DNA of 64,000 nucleotides from JACVRW01 sp963850205 (GTDB lineage Bacteria; Actinomycetota; Thermoleophilia; Solirubrobacterales; Thermoleophilaceae), in NCBI GenBank assembly GCA_963850205.1, contig CAWKKJ010000006.1, forward strand, positions 4,827 to 68,826, given 5' to 3'. Position numbers and translations under genes: made by a program. This document shows, in pieces, positions 23,973 through 32,264 of this stretch; position 1 is the stretch's first letter; each line of letters starts with the position of its first letter. Below the pieces are notes generated by a model that searched no databases, was not told the DNA's origin, and saw only the letters and a program-made list of their open reading frames with translations.

Positions 23973-24797
23973 TCAACGGTAGCGGCGGTTGAGCGCGTAG
24001 ATGCCCGCGAGGCCGGCGTACTCCTCGTAGGGGGAGAAGAAGGCGCGGACCTCCTCCTCGGTGGCGCGCCGGCCGAGGTCGGCCAGCCGGCCCACCAGCT
24101 TCAGGTAGGCCACGTCGAGCGCGGGGAGCTGGTCGTCGCGGCCCTGGCCCTCGAAGGCGAGCATCTCGAGCGTCCAGGAGCCGATGTTGGGAATGGCCCG
24201 CAGCCGCCGCCAGGCCGGCTCGTGATCGGTCAAGAGATCGGCCCGGCCCGCCGCCACCTCCCGCGCTGCCCGGATGAGCGCGAGCGAGCGTTTGGGGGCC
24301 AGCCCGCAGGCGTCGAGCTCGGCCGGCGAGCGGCCGGCCAGCCACGCCGCGGAGGGCGGCGCGACCAGCGTCCCGCAGTCGCTGCGACGGCCGTGGCGGC
24401 GGACGATCCGCCGCTCGATCGCCGCGGCGCGGCGAGAGTCGATCAGCTGCTCGCAGATCGCCCAGGCGAGCGCCTCGAACGGCTCCGGGCGGCGGCGCGG
24501 TCGCACCCAGGGACTGAAGCGGATCACCGGCCCGAGCAGCGGATCGCGCCGGAAGAGCCGGTGGAACTCGCTCAGGTCGTGGTCGGTGCCCAGCGCGAAG
24601 CGCATGCGCTCGATGCCCTGCGCGGCGGCCTCCCGCGTAGGCGCCTCCGCCCGGAAGCGCACCCGTCCCGCAGCCGCCCAGGCCCGCACCCGCACGGGCT
24701 CCTCGCCCACGTGCAGCAGCCGCATCAGCGCCCCCTCCCGGCGGAGCAGCACGCCGTCGCGCCCCGCCCCGGGCAGCCGGTAGGCGCCCGCCGGCAC
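23973..24797 (-). CDS. AlkA-like HhH-GPD DNA glycosylase
   Basis: 274 aa if started at GTG 24797 (VPAGAYRLPGAG). The frame runs further upstream, but the stretch overlaps the neighbouring gene, and no better start was seen. The N-terminal AlkA-type beta domain (YRLPGAGRDGVLLRREG) is followed by a helical domain with FEALAWAICEQLIDS, the helix-hairpin-helix LRAIPNIGSWTLEMLAF, and the GPD-loop catalytic Asp in LPALDVAYLKLVGRL. It should excise alkylated (3-methyladenine-type) bases. Co-transcribed with msrB. Confidence 0.85.
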   Translation of the reverse strand: MPAGAYRLPGAGRDGVLLRREGALMRLLHVGEEPVRVRAWAAAGRVRFRAEAPTREAAAQGIERMRFALGTDHDLSEFHRLFRRDPLLGPVIRFSPWVRPRRRPEPFEALAWAICEQLIDSRRAAAIERRIVRRHGRRSDCGTLVAPPSAAWLAGRSPAELDACGLAPKRSLALIRAAREVAAGRADLLTDHEPAWRRLRAIPNIGSWTLEMLAFEGQGRDDQLPALDVAYLKLVGRLADLGRRATEEEVRAFFSPYEEYAGLAGIYALNRRYR

Positions 24798-24820
24798 GAC
24801 GTCGAGCTCGAGTGCGGCGG

Positions 24821-25105
24821 CTATCGGTCCTTCAGCAGGTGGATGTCGACGAGGAACGAGCGCGACGCGGCCACGTCCGTGCGCCGGCGCGAGCCGCGAC
24901 GGAGGCGCAGCGCGACCGGGCGCGGCCGCCGCAGCACCCGGACCAGGAAGAAGCTCACCACCCCGAGCAGAAACCCGCCGGTTGCAGCGACCACGGCCGC
25001 CGGCAGGGACACCGGCGCCGGCCTGTCGACCGGACGCGGCTCGGCCAGAACAGGCAGCGGCCGGACGTCGGCTTCGGGCTCTGGCGGGGCGGCGGGCTCG
25101 GGCAC
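24821..25105 (-). CDS. Small hypothetical membrane protein
   Basis: 94 aa from GTG 25105. The N-terminus is Pro/Glu-rich (PEPAAPPEPEADVRPLP), followed by one membrane helix (LPAAVVAATGGFLLGVVSFFLV) and a very basic tail (RRPRPVALRLRRGSRRR). A single-pass membrane protein with positive cytosolic tail is predicted. Ends 23 nt upstream of the glycosylase start and is probably the first gene of that operon. No recognised family. Confidence 0.62.
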   Translation of the reverse strand: MPEPAAPPEPEADVRPLPVLAEPRPVDRPAPVSLPAAVVAATGGFLLGVVSFFLVRVLRRPRPVALRLRRGSRRRTDVAASRSFLVDIHLLKDR

Positions 25106-25142
25106 GGTGGGCGAGTGTACCGAGGCTCCCGGCGAAAGGGGA

Positions 25143-25185
25143 AACGATCATCCGCGCGCAGCCGGCCGAGCCGGCCGCTTGCGGC
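25143..25185 (+). repeat. Stop-codon-adjacent palindromic repeat, copy 6
   Basis: 43-bp copy nearly identical to the tandem units at 8.2 kb, with one change in the second arm (GCCGGCCGC instead of GCCGGCTGC). Its final C again begins the reverse-complemented TAG of the next minus-strand gene, exactly as at 8306. Confidence 0.9.
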
Positions 25186-26309
25186 TAGAGCTCTCGCTCA
25201 TAGACCCGGTAGCGCTTCACGATCTCCCCGCCCATGGCCTTCATGGCCCGGTTCATGGCCTTGTTGGTCTCGAGGATCCAGCCCATCTCGCCGCCCCTGA
25301 CGGGCGTCGCCTCGGCCATGTCGAAGTGCTCGGCGTAGAGGCCGGCGGCCACGCCCGTGTGCTGGTAGGCGGGCTTGACCCCGAGGAAGCCCACCCGGCA
25401 GCGGTCGATGATCCGGCGCCGGCGCAGGTAGTGCCACCAGCCCAGCGGCAGCACCCGGCCGTTCATCCGCTTGAGCACCTGGTTGATGTCCGGAACGGTG
25501 ATGGCCACGCCCACGGTCCGGCCCTCGGCGTCCTCGGCCACCATGAACCAGTTCCGGTCGAAGACCAGCTGCAGCTCCTGGGCGTAGGCGTCGAGGTCGC
25601 CGTTGTCGTAGGGCACGAAGCCCCAGTTGCGCGACCAGGCGTCGTTGTAGATCTCCGCGAACGAGTCGAGGTCGCGGCGCAGGCCCCGCCGGCTCATCTT
25701 GCGGATCCGGATCCCGTGCTTTTCCTCGAGCTGGGAGGCCAGGTCCCAGATGATGGGCATCACCCTGTCGCGCCCCGAGATGTGCAGCGACCACATGAAG
25801 AGGTCCACCGCCTTCTCGAGCCCGGCCTCCTCGCACAGCCGCTGGTAGTAGGGCGGATGCCAGGACTGGCGCAGGAGCGGCTCGCGCTCGAAGCCGTCGA
25901 TGAGCACGCCGCTCTCGTCGTTCATCGTGAAGTCCATCGGCCCCACCATCCGGTCGCGGCCGCGCAGGCTCAGCCAGGCCGCTGCGGCGCCCAGGAGCCC
26001 GCGCAGGACCTCGGGATCGTCCTCGAGCTCGAGGAAGCCGAACATGCCCCAGGCGTTGTCGTGGAACTCGTTGAAGTGGCGATCGATCTGCGCGCTGATG
26101 CGGCCCACCACCCGGCCGTGGCGGCGGGCGAGGAACAGCTGGGCGTCGCCGTGCTTGAAGAAGGCGTTGACACGCCGGCCGAGGAACAGCCGCCGCTCGA
26201 TCCGCAGCGGTGGGATCCAGGGGGTGCCGGTAGCATGCAGCCGGAACGGCAGCTCGACGAACTCGCGCCGGTCTGCACGCGACCCGACCGGTCGGACCTC
26301 CACGGACAC
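25185..26309 (-). CDS. YghO/bacterial ceramide synthase-like N-acyltransferase
   Basis: 374 aa, GTG 26309 (a second GTG lies 6 nt in). Two GNAT-like halves: EFVELPFRLHATGTPWIPPLRIERRLFL with RHGRVVGRISAQIDRHFNEFH, then WGMFGFLELEDDPEVLRGLLGAAAAWLSLRGRDRMVGPMDFTMNDESGVLIDGF, and a C-terminal VGFLGVKPAYQHTGVAAGLYAEHFDMAEATPVRGGEMGWILETNKAMNRAMKAMGGEI. This matches the YghO family, which InterPro groups with bacterial ceramide synthase (from memory). It is divergent from a serine-palmitoyltransferase-like gene with only 15 bp between start codons, suggesting the acyl-acceptor step of a sphingolipid-like pathway. Confidence 0.78.
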   Translation of the reverse strand: MSVEVRPVGSRADRREFVELPFRLHATGTPWIPPLRIERRLFLGRRVNAFFKHGDAQLFLARRHGRVVGRISAQIDRHFNEFHDNAWGMFGFLELEDDPEVLRGLLGAAAAWLSLRGRDRMVGPMDFTMNDESGVLIDGFEREPLLRQSWHPPYYQRLCEEAGLEKAVDLFMWSLHISGRDRVMPIIWDLASQLEEKHGIRIRKMSRRGLRRDLDSFAEIYNDAWSRNWGFVPYDNGDLDAYAQELQLVFDRNWFMVAEDAEGRTVGVAITVPDINQVLKRMNGRVLPLGWWHYLRRRRIIDRCRVGFLGVKPAYQHTGVAAGLYAEHFDMAEATPVRGGEMGWILETNKAMNRAMKAMGGEIVKRYRVYEREL

Positions 26310-26324
26310 GGCGCGGCACCCTAC

Positions 26325-27584
26325 ATGCCAACCGCTACCGATCTATTCGCCAAGGCCCGTCGCCACGAACGCGTGGAGCAGCTGCGCGCCGCGCGCGAGC
26401 ACGACCTCATGCCCTACTTCCGCGTGCTGGAGGGCCCGGCGGGCCCGCTCGTGGAGATGGAGGGCCGCGAGCGGATCATGCTGGGCAGCAACAACTACCT
26501 CGGGCTCACCGGCGACCCCCGGGTGAAGGAGGCCGCCCGCGTCGCGCTCGAGCGCTTCGGCACCGGCCTCACCGGCTCCCGCTTCCTCAACGGCACGCTC
26601 TCCCTGCACCTCGAGCTGGAACGTGAGCTGGCCGACTGGATGGGCACCGAGGAGGCGATCGTCTTCACCACCGGCTACCTCGCGAACACCGGCGCCATCG
26701 GCACGCTCCTGGAGCCGGCGGACACGGTGATCTGCGATTCCGGCGACCACGCCTCGATCCTGGACGCGGTGTCGATGTCCCGGGCCCGGATCCGCCCCTA
26801 CCGCCACAACCGGCTGGACAAGCTCGAGACCATGCTCTCCCGCGCCGAGTCCGACGGCGGCGGCGTGCTGGTGGTGGTGGACGGCGTGTTCTCGATGGAG
26901 GGCGACCTGGCCCCGCTGCCCGAGATCAGCGCCCTGTGCCGCGCTCACGGGGCGCGCCTGATGGTGGACGAGGCCCACGGCGTAGGCGTCCTCGGCGCGC
27001 GCGGGGCCGGCGCGAGCGAGGCCTTCGAGGTCGAGGACGAGGTGGACCTGCGGATGGGCACCTTCTCGAAGTCCCTGGCCTCCTGCGGCGGGTTCATCGC
27101 GGGTCCTGCCGACGTGGTCGACTTCCTGCGCGTGCAGTCGCGCTCCTTCATGTTCACCGCCGCGGCGGTGCCGGCGGCCATCGGCGCCGCGCAGGGTGCC
27201 TTGCGCATCATCCGCTCGGATGAGGGTCCGCAGCTGATGGCGAAGGTCCTCGACAACGCCCGCTACCTCCACGACGGGCTCGCCGACCTGGGCTACCACG
27301 TGATGGAGCCGAACCACCTGCATGACGGCACCGAGGTGATCACCCCGATCGTCCCGGTGCTGATCGGCGACGACTGGCGGGCCGTGATGCACTGGAAGGC
27401 GCTCTACGACGCAGGCGTGTACGTGAACGTGGCCATCTACCCCGCCGTGCAGCGCGGCGGCGCGCTGCTGCGCACGAGCGTCATGGCCACCCACGAGCGC
27501 GAGCACCTCGACCGCGCGCTGGAAGCCTTCGCCCTGGTCAAGGAGGAGGCGGCCCACGCGGTACCCCCTCCCGTCGCACCGTAG
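26325..27584 (+). CDS. Alpha-oxoamine synthase, serine palmitoyltransferase-like
   Basis: 419 aa, ATG 26325. This PLP fold-type I enzyme has the acyl-CoA-binding MLGSNNYLGLTGDPRV, GTGLTGSRFLNGT, DSGDHASILDAVSMSRARIRPYRHN, MVDEAHGVGVLG (Asp215, His218) and TFSKSLASCGGFIAG with PLP Lys249. GSRFLNGT and the RHN..D/KLE segment resemble SPT more than BioF (GSRLISGT) or KBL (CGTQ). Reaction in the SPT branch: L-serine + acyl-thioester to 3-keto-sphinganine. BioF activity cannot be excluded, but no other biotin genes are nearby and the divergent neighbour is ceramide-synthase-like. Confidence 0.8.
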   Translation: MPTATDLFAKARRHERVEQLRAAREHDLMPYFRVLEGPAGPLVEMEGRERIMLGSNNYLGLTGDPRVKEAARVALERFGTGLTGSRFLNGTLSLHLELERELADWMGTEEAIVFTTGYLANTGAIGTLLEPADTVICDSGDHASILDAVSMSRARIRPYRHNRLDKLETMLSRAESDGGGVLVVVDGVFSMEGDLAPLPEISALCRAHGARLMVDEAHGVGVLGARGAGASEAFEVEDEVDLRMGTFSKSLASCGGFIAGPADVVDFLRVQSRSFMFTAAAVPAAIGAAQGALRIIRSDEGPQLMAKVLDNARYLHDGLADLGYHVMEPNHLHDGTEVITPIVPVLIGDDWRAVMHWKALYDAGVYVNVAIYPAVQRGGALLRTSVMATHEREHLDRALEAFALVKEEAAHAVPPPVAP

Positions 27585-27593
27585 GGCCGGGAT

Positions 27594-28139
27594 TCAGTCG
27601 TCGAGCGCCACGGGCTCCGGCGGCGGGGCGCCGAGCTCGATCTGGCGCTGGACCACGGGGCAGTCGAGGCCCCGGCAGCCGCCCAGGTCGCACAGGCGGC
27701 AGATGGTCGTCCGGGGCGTGTTGGTCAGGTGCAGGAGCGCCTTCTCGAGGACGGTGGTGAGTGTCTTCGCCTCCGCGGCCGACAGCTCGGGGAGCGCGTC
27801 GGCCAGAACCTTCCGCCGGAGCTTGAGGATCCGCCGGGCCTGACGCCCGCCCGCTGCGGTGGTCCTGAGCGCCACCGCCGGGCCGCGGCCCGCCGGCCGC
27901 CGGCGCACCAGATCCTGCTCGACCAGGCGGTCGACGACGCGGACGGCGGCGGGATGCGACAACCCGATCGCCTGACGGAGAAACTCCACGCTGCGGTCGG
28001 GGAACTGGGCGATCACCATCAGCGCCGCGGCGGCCGCGCCGGAGTGACCGATGGCCCCCTCGGTCTCGACGCGGAGCCGGTCGGCGATCGCGAGCACGAA
28101 GGCGCCCAGCAGGTTCTCCCTCCGCTCCTCGTCGTCCAT
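27594..28139 (-). CDS. MarR-family regulator with C-terminal four-Cys cluster
   Basis: 181 aa from ATG 28139 (longer upstream frame rejected because it runs through the divergent promoter). Winged-helix core: EFLRQAIGLSHPAAVRVVDRLVEQDLVRRRPAGRGPAVALRTTAAG. The C-terminus carries C147-x2-C150-x4-C155-x4-C160 (TICRLCDLGGC...LDCPV), absent from ordinary MarR proteins and suited to Zn or Fe-S binding or thiol sensing. It shares a 30-bp gap and an AAGTATGCAT inverted repeat with the divergent NmrA-like gene, which it presumably represses along with itself. Confidence 0.85.
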   Translation of the reverse strand: MDDEERRENLLGAFVLAIADRLRVETEGAIGHSGAAAAALMVIAQFPDRSVEFLRQAIGLSHPAAVRVVDRLVEQDLVRRRPAGRGPAVALRTTAAGGRQARRILKLRRKVLADALPELSAAEAKTLTTVLEKALLHLTNTPRTTICRLCDLGGCRGLDCPVVQRQIELGAPPPEPVALDD

Positions 28140-28186
28140 AAGTATGCATAAGGTATAGTCTGGCCCGTTATGCGCCATGCATACTT
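28140..28186. promoter_or_regulatory. Shared MarR/NmrA operator-promoter region
   Basis: AAGTATGCAT (28140-28149) and its exact reverse complement ATGCATACTT (28177-28186) flank TATAGT (28154-28159), a plausible -10 for the NmrA gene. The second arm lies inside the NmrA coding start. The -10 lies only 10 bp before that ATG, so a leaderless transcript is likely; the opposite strand offers a similar TATACC. Each arm also contains a self-palindromic ATGCAT. Confidence 0.6.
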
Positions 28187-29021
28187 GGTATCGGGAGCCA
28201 CGGGAAACGCGGGCGGCGCGGTGCTGCGCGCCCTGGCCGCGGCCGGCAAGCCGGCGCGCGGCCTGGTGCGCCCCGGCTCCGACCACTCGACCCTGCCGGA
28301 GGGCGCCGAGGCCGTCACCGGCGATCTCAACCGGCCCGACACCCTGCGCGATGCGCTCGCCGGCGTCCAGGCGGTTTTCCTCCTGAGCGGGTACGACCAC
28401 TTGCCCGAGACGCTCGCCGCCATCCGTGCGGCGGGAGCCGAGCGCGTGGTGCTGCTGTCCAGCAGCTCGGTGCCGGGCGGCGACATGAGCAATGCGGTGG
28501 CCCGCTACCACATCCTCTCCGAGCGGGCCGTGCGCGAGTCCGGCCTGCCCTGGACGTTCCTGCAGCCGAACAGCTTCATGTCCAACACCTTCCAGTGGTT
28601 GCTGCAGCTGCGGGCCGGCGACACCGTCCACGCCCCGTTCGCCGGCGTGCCGGTGGCAACCATCGACCCCGACGACCTCGGCGCGGTCGCGGCCGAGGCG
28701 CTCAGCGCGGCGTCCCACGAGGGGCGCACCTATCGCCTCAGCGGCCCCGAATCACTGCTGCCGGCCGATCGCGTGCAGGTGCTGGCCGAGGTCCTGGGAC
28801 GGGAGCTGCGCTTCGAGGCTCAGCCGGACGCCGAGGCCCGGGAGGAGATGAGCGCCGCGATGCCGGCCGAGTACGTGGACGCCTTCTTCAGCTTCTTCGC
28901 CGACGGCAAGCTCGACGAGTCACAGGTCCTGCCCACGGTCGAGGAGATCCTCGGCCGGGCGCCCCGCAGCTTCCGGCAGTGGGCTGAGGCCCACGCCGCG
29001 GAGCTGCGCGGCCAAGAGTGA
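28170..29021 (+). CDS. NmrA-like NAD(P)-binding protein
   Basis: 283 aa, ATG 28170. Rossmann start YLVSGATGNAGGAVLRALAAAG (GATGxxG), then FLLSGYDHLPETLAAIRAAGAERVVLLSSSSV, no catalytic YxxxK, and LPWTFLQPNSFMSNTFQWL, all typical of the NmrA/QOR2-type atypical SDRs that sense NAD(P) redox state or reduce quinones. Regulated by the divergent Cys-cluster MarR; an oxidant or electrophile response is the natural hypothesis. The 3' end runs into a strong hairpin. Confidence 0.87.
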   Translation: MRHAYLVSGATGNAGGAVLRALAAAGKPARGLVRPGSDHSTLPEGAEAVTGDLNRPDTLRDALAGVQAVFLLSGYDHLPETLAAIRAAGAERVVLLSSSSVPGGDMSNAVARYHILSERAVRESGLPWTFLQPNSFMSNTFQWLLQLRAGDTVHAPFAGVPVATIDPDDLGAVAAEALSAASHEGRTYRLSGPESLLPADRVQVLAEVLGRELRFEAQPDAEAREEMSAAMPAEYVDAFFSFFADGKLDESQVLPTVEEILGRAPRSFRQWAEAHAAELRGQE

Positions 29022-29024
29022 GCA

Positions 29025-29046
29025 GGCCGCCCCGGCGGGGGCGGCC
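29025..29046. terminator. Bidirectional GC hairpin between convergent genes
   Basis: Perfect inverted repeat with arms GGCCGCCCC and GGGGCGGCC around a GGCG loop, 3 nt after the NmrA stop and 15 nt from the carboxypeptidase stop. It has no T-run on either side, so termination would be via a hairpin only or it may protect 3' ends. Confidence 0.6.
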
Positions 29047-29061
29047 CGTCACCTCCTTCGT

Positions 29062-32000
29062 TCAGTCCTCGAGCAGGTAGCCCACCGTCCGGGCCATGAG
29101 GTTGTCGCGGGCCGTCTGGCCGTTGACCCCCTCGAACCCGAAGCCGAACAGCAGCCCGAACTCGCTCTTGGTCACGGCGGCGTCCTCGAACGGGATCCGC
29201 TCCGAGCGGATCCAGTCGTCGGCGTTCACCGCCGGGCCCTCGGGGTGCGCCCCCGGAACCGACCAGCCGCCTGTGTCGGTCTCGAACGAGGTCTCCTCGA
29301 CGGTGGTGCCGGCGGTGACCCTCGTGTCGTCGACCAGCACGCCCGGCACGTTCAGGGTGCCGTAATCGGTGGCGAACGCGATCCCGATCTCCACCTGCTT
29401 GCCGGCCCAGCGGCTGAGGTCGATCCTCCACTCCTGCCAGCCGGCCGAGTTGCCCGAGGCAGCGTGCCACTCACCGGTGGTCCCGGTGGGCGTGCACTCC
29501 TCGGTCGCCGGGTCGAGCGTCTGGTAGCGGCCGAGGTGGTTGTGGATGTCCTCGATCCAGCCCTCCGGGCAGCTGGCGCCGGTGTCCTGGCTGGTGTGCC
29601 CGTTCTCGTCCGGCAGAGTGGTCCAGTCGTCCTGGCCCACCTCGTGTCCCTCGACGAACACGTAGTCCCAGTCGGGCTCCGTGTTGTACGAGGTCCAGAA
29701 CGAGAGCTCGGCCGCCTGGCCGGCGGTCACGCCGGTCAGGTCGATCGTGCGGGTCAGGCGCTTGTACCCGCGGTCCGAGTTCTGCGAGTACATGTACCAG
29801 TCCCCGGTGTGGGGGTCGAAGGCAGACCCGCCCGGCAGCAGCCAGTCGGCCGCCTCCTCGCTCGCGAACTGCGGATAGGTGGCCGGGTCGAGGACGCTCG
29901 AGGTGACCACGTTGTTGGCGGTACCGATCCCGTCGCCCTCCTGGTTGCCCGCGCTGTCCGGGCCGTTGATCCCGAGCGTGAGGCCCGCGAGCGGATCGTT
30001 GGTGCCCTCCACGTCGAACACCCCGCCGTCGGGGTTGAGCCCACCGCCGTCACTCCTGATGTACGACCCCAGGTAGTACTGGAGGAAGTCGTTGGAGAGC
30101 GGCTGGCACTCGGCCGTGATCAGGCTGCCGTCGCAGAAGGACGTGGGCTCTCCCGCCGGCGGGTACTCCACGAGATCGTACTGGCGTCCGGCGTGGACTC
30201 CGGACAGAGCCACTCGTCCGCCCTCGTTGACGAAGTCCCGCACCGCCATCGTGGTCTCGTGGGCCTCGCGGCCCGCCACCCCTGGCGTCGCCGTGGGCCG
30301 CGTGACGTTGTCGTTGCCCGTGTACCAGACCACCGCGTCGTAGTGGCTCAACACCCCGAGCGGGTGCGGAGCGCTGCGGCCTTCGGCGTCGACGTCCCAC
30401 ACGTCGTGCTCGATGCCGTTATTGGTGAGCGCGTCGGTGTAGTAGTCGAGGTAGAACGGCCCGGCCGTGCTGGGGTAGGCCGGGAAGGCCGAGTTGCCGG
30501 TGTAGTCCTCGGCCGCGAGCACGAGCACGCGGGCGTCGGAATCCGCTCGGACCGTGTAGGTGAACGAACGGCTCTCCACGTCCTCGCTGCGAGAGGCGAA
30601 CCACACCTCCACCTCGTCGCCCGGGTCGGTTCCGCGAACCTCGGCGCGCACGCGGTGGTACCAGTAGTCGCCCTCGTCGCCGTAGCGCTCGCCGCCGCGC
30701 CACTCGCTGGTCTGGCGCGAGCGCACGCGCCCGCCGTTTATGCGGTAGCGCATGGTGATCCGCCCAAGGTCCCGGCGGGCGTTGACCTGCACGGTCTGCG
30801 GGTCGCCGTACGAGACGTCGAAGCGGTCGAGGACGAAGTCGGGCGCCTCGTTGCCGAGATGGCTCACGGGGTTGTCCGGATCGTCCGCCGAGCGGGCCAG
30901 GTCGAGCGCGAACTGCACGTGGCGCTCGAACTCGGCCTGCACGTCGGCCTCCACGTCCTGGAAGATGAAGCCGCTGCCGGTGCCTGTGCCGCCCGTGCCT
31001 TCAGGCGTGAACGACTGGACCCGGTCGGACTGATACAGGTGGTCGTTGGTGTCGCCGTTGGTGGTGTAGAGCTCCGCCCCCACGTCGGGGTCGAAGGTGG
31101 GGATGGCCGGGTTGTCGTCGTCGCCGGCGAGCGTGGTGAAGATGGGCTCGTCCGCGAAGTGCGTGTCGACCTGCCATCCGGGCGGCCACAGCAACAGCTT
31201 GCCGAAGGTGTGGTCGTTCTTGTTCGACGTGAACTGGACCCGGTTGACCAGGCGCTGGAAGGCGCGCGTTTCCGGCTCCGAGGCCGGCGAGGCTCCGCGA
31301 TAGGTCTCGTCAGAGGTGGCGGTGGCCGACCCTTCGTCGTCGTAGTTCCAGCGCGTCGGGAAGTTGCGGTTGAGGTCCACTCCGTCGCCCGCGGTGATGC
31401 TGCCGTCGCCGTTGTTGTCGCGCAGGTTCTTGCGCCACAGGCGGTTCGCGGGGGTGAAGGTGTAGTCGTAGCCGTCGGGGTTCGCGATCAGGATGAACCA
31501 CAGCTCGCGCTGGCGCACGAGGCGGGTGAGCTCGCGGGCGCGCACGCCTTCGACGGGCGCGCCGTCGGTTCCCAGCGCCGTGCCCGTCTGGCCGTAGTTG
31601 TCCAGAAACAGGCGCAGCGTCCGCCGGCCGGTCTCACCCGCGAGCCACTCGCGCGCATGCTGGACCGACGAGTAGAGGACCGCCGGGCGGCGGCCGTCGG
31701 GCACGCGGTCGGCGTTCGCGGTGACGCGCATCGCGTAGATCGGCACCCCGTTGATCGAGCTGCCGAGCGTGACCAGCTCGGTGATCCGGTCGTAGCGCCG
31801 GGCCAGCCGCCGGAGCTGGGTGGTGATGTTCGCCGTCGGGTTGCCGGCCGCGCCGGAGACGTCGACGTCAGTCCGAGCGTACGGGCGCCAGACCTGCCAG
31901 CCTGCCGCGGCCTGAGCCGCCGCGGCCTTCCGGGCCGAGCGACCGCCCCGAGCGCGCAGGAGCCGCGCGCGGATCCCTGCCTGCCTGAGCTTGTCGATCT

Positions 32001-32196
32001 GCTCGGAGGAGGCCACGATCTCGATCCCGCCCCGCCGGTGACCCTCGGTCAGGTCAAAGCCCTGCCGCTTGAGCTCACGCAGCTGCTTGGCCCCGCGCTC
32101 CTTGACCAGGTAGGCGTCCAGCTTGGCCGCCGAGGCCGGAGCCGCCAGCGCGAGCATGATGAGCGCCGCAAGGGCGGCGACGACGAATCGAGACAT
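29062..32196 (-). CDS. Large secreted M14 zinc carboxypeptidase
   Basis: 1044 aa from ATG 32196, which has AGGAGGAGCAAAGGA directly upstream; the earlier ATG 32214 would place that site inside the gene. Signal peptide MSRFVVAALAALIMLALAAPASA. A pro-region is followed by the M14 domain: YSSVQHAREWLAGE (zinc H-x-x-E), GVDLNRNFPTRWNYDDEGS (N-R substrate site), NKNDHTFGKLLLWPPGW (second zinc His). After about residue 460 come beta-rich modules, one resembling a MAM/immune-inhibitor-A-like fold (AAELSFWTSYNTEPDWDYVFVEG). Likely an extracellular peptidase for nutrient use; substrate specificity is open. Confidence 0.88.
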   Translation of the reverse strand: MSRFVVAALAALIMLALAAPASAAKLDAYLVKERGAKQLRELKRQGFDLTEGHRRGGIEIVASSEQIDKLRQAGIRARLLRARGGRSARKAAAAQAAAGWQVWRPYARTDVDVSGAAGNPTANITTQLRRLARRYDRITELVTLGSSINGVPIYAMRVTANADRVPDGRRPAVLYSSVQHAREWLAGETGRRTLRLFLDNYGQTGTALGTDGAPVEGVRARELTRLVRQRELWFILIANPDGYDYTFTPANRLWRKNLRDNNGDGSITAGDGVDLNRNFPTRWNYDDEGSATATSDETYRGASPASEPETRAFQRLVNRVQFTSNKNDHTFGKLLLWPPGWQVDTHFADEPIFTTLAGDDDNPAIPTFDPDVGAELYTTNGDTNDHLYQSDRVQSFTPEGTGGTGTGSGFIFQDVEADVQAEFERHVQFALDLARSADDPDNPVSHLGNEAPDFVLDRFDVSYGDPQTVQVNARRDLGRITMRYRINGGRVRSRQTSEWRGGERYGDEGDYWYHRVRAEVRGTDPGDEVEVWFASRSEDVESRSFTYTVRADSDARVLVLAAEDYTGNSAFPAYPSTAGPFYLDYYTDALTNNGIEHDVWDVDAEGRSAPHPLGVLSHYDAVVWYTGNDNVTRPTATPGVAGREAHETTMAVRDFVNEGGRVALSGVHAGRQYDLVEYPPAGEPTSFCDGSLITAECQPLSNDFLQYYLGSYIRSDGGGLNPDGGVFDVEGTNDPLAGLTLGINGPDSAGNQEGDGIGTANNVVTSSVLDPATYPQFASEEAADWLLPGGSAFDPHTGDWYMYSQNSDRGYKRLTRTIDLTGVTAGQAAELSFWTSYNTEPDWDYVFVEGHEVGQDDWTTLPDENGHTSQDTGASCPEGWIEDIHNHLGRYQTLDPATEECTPTGTTGEWHAASGNSAGWQEWRIDLSRWAGKQVEIGIAFATDYGTLNVPGVLVDDTRVTAGTTVEETSFETDTGGWSVPGAHPEGPAVNADDWIRSERIPFEDAAVTKSEFGLLFGFGFEGVNGQTARDNLMARTVGYLLED

Positions 32197-32264
32197 TCCT
32201 TTGCTCCTCCTCATGTGAGGCCGAGGGACCCCCCGCAGGGCCCTCTAGGCCGCCGGCGAATTTA

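Noticed and set aside
23868..26324. The long upstream extension of the oxoamine-synthase frame
   Set aside because: It runs antisense through msrB, the glycosylase and the acyltransferase genes; homology begins only at 26325.
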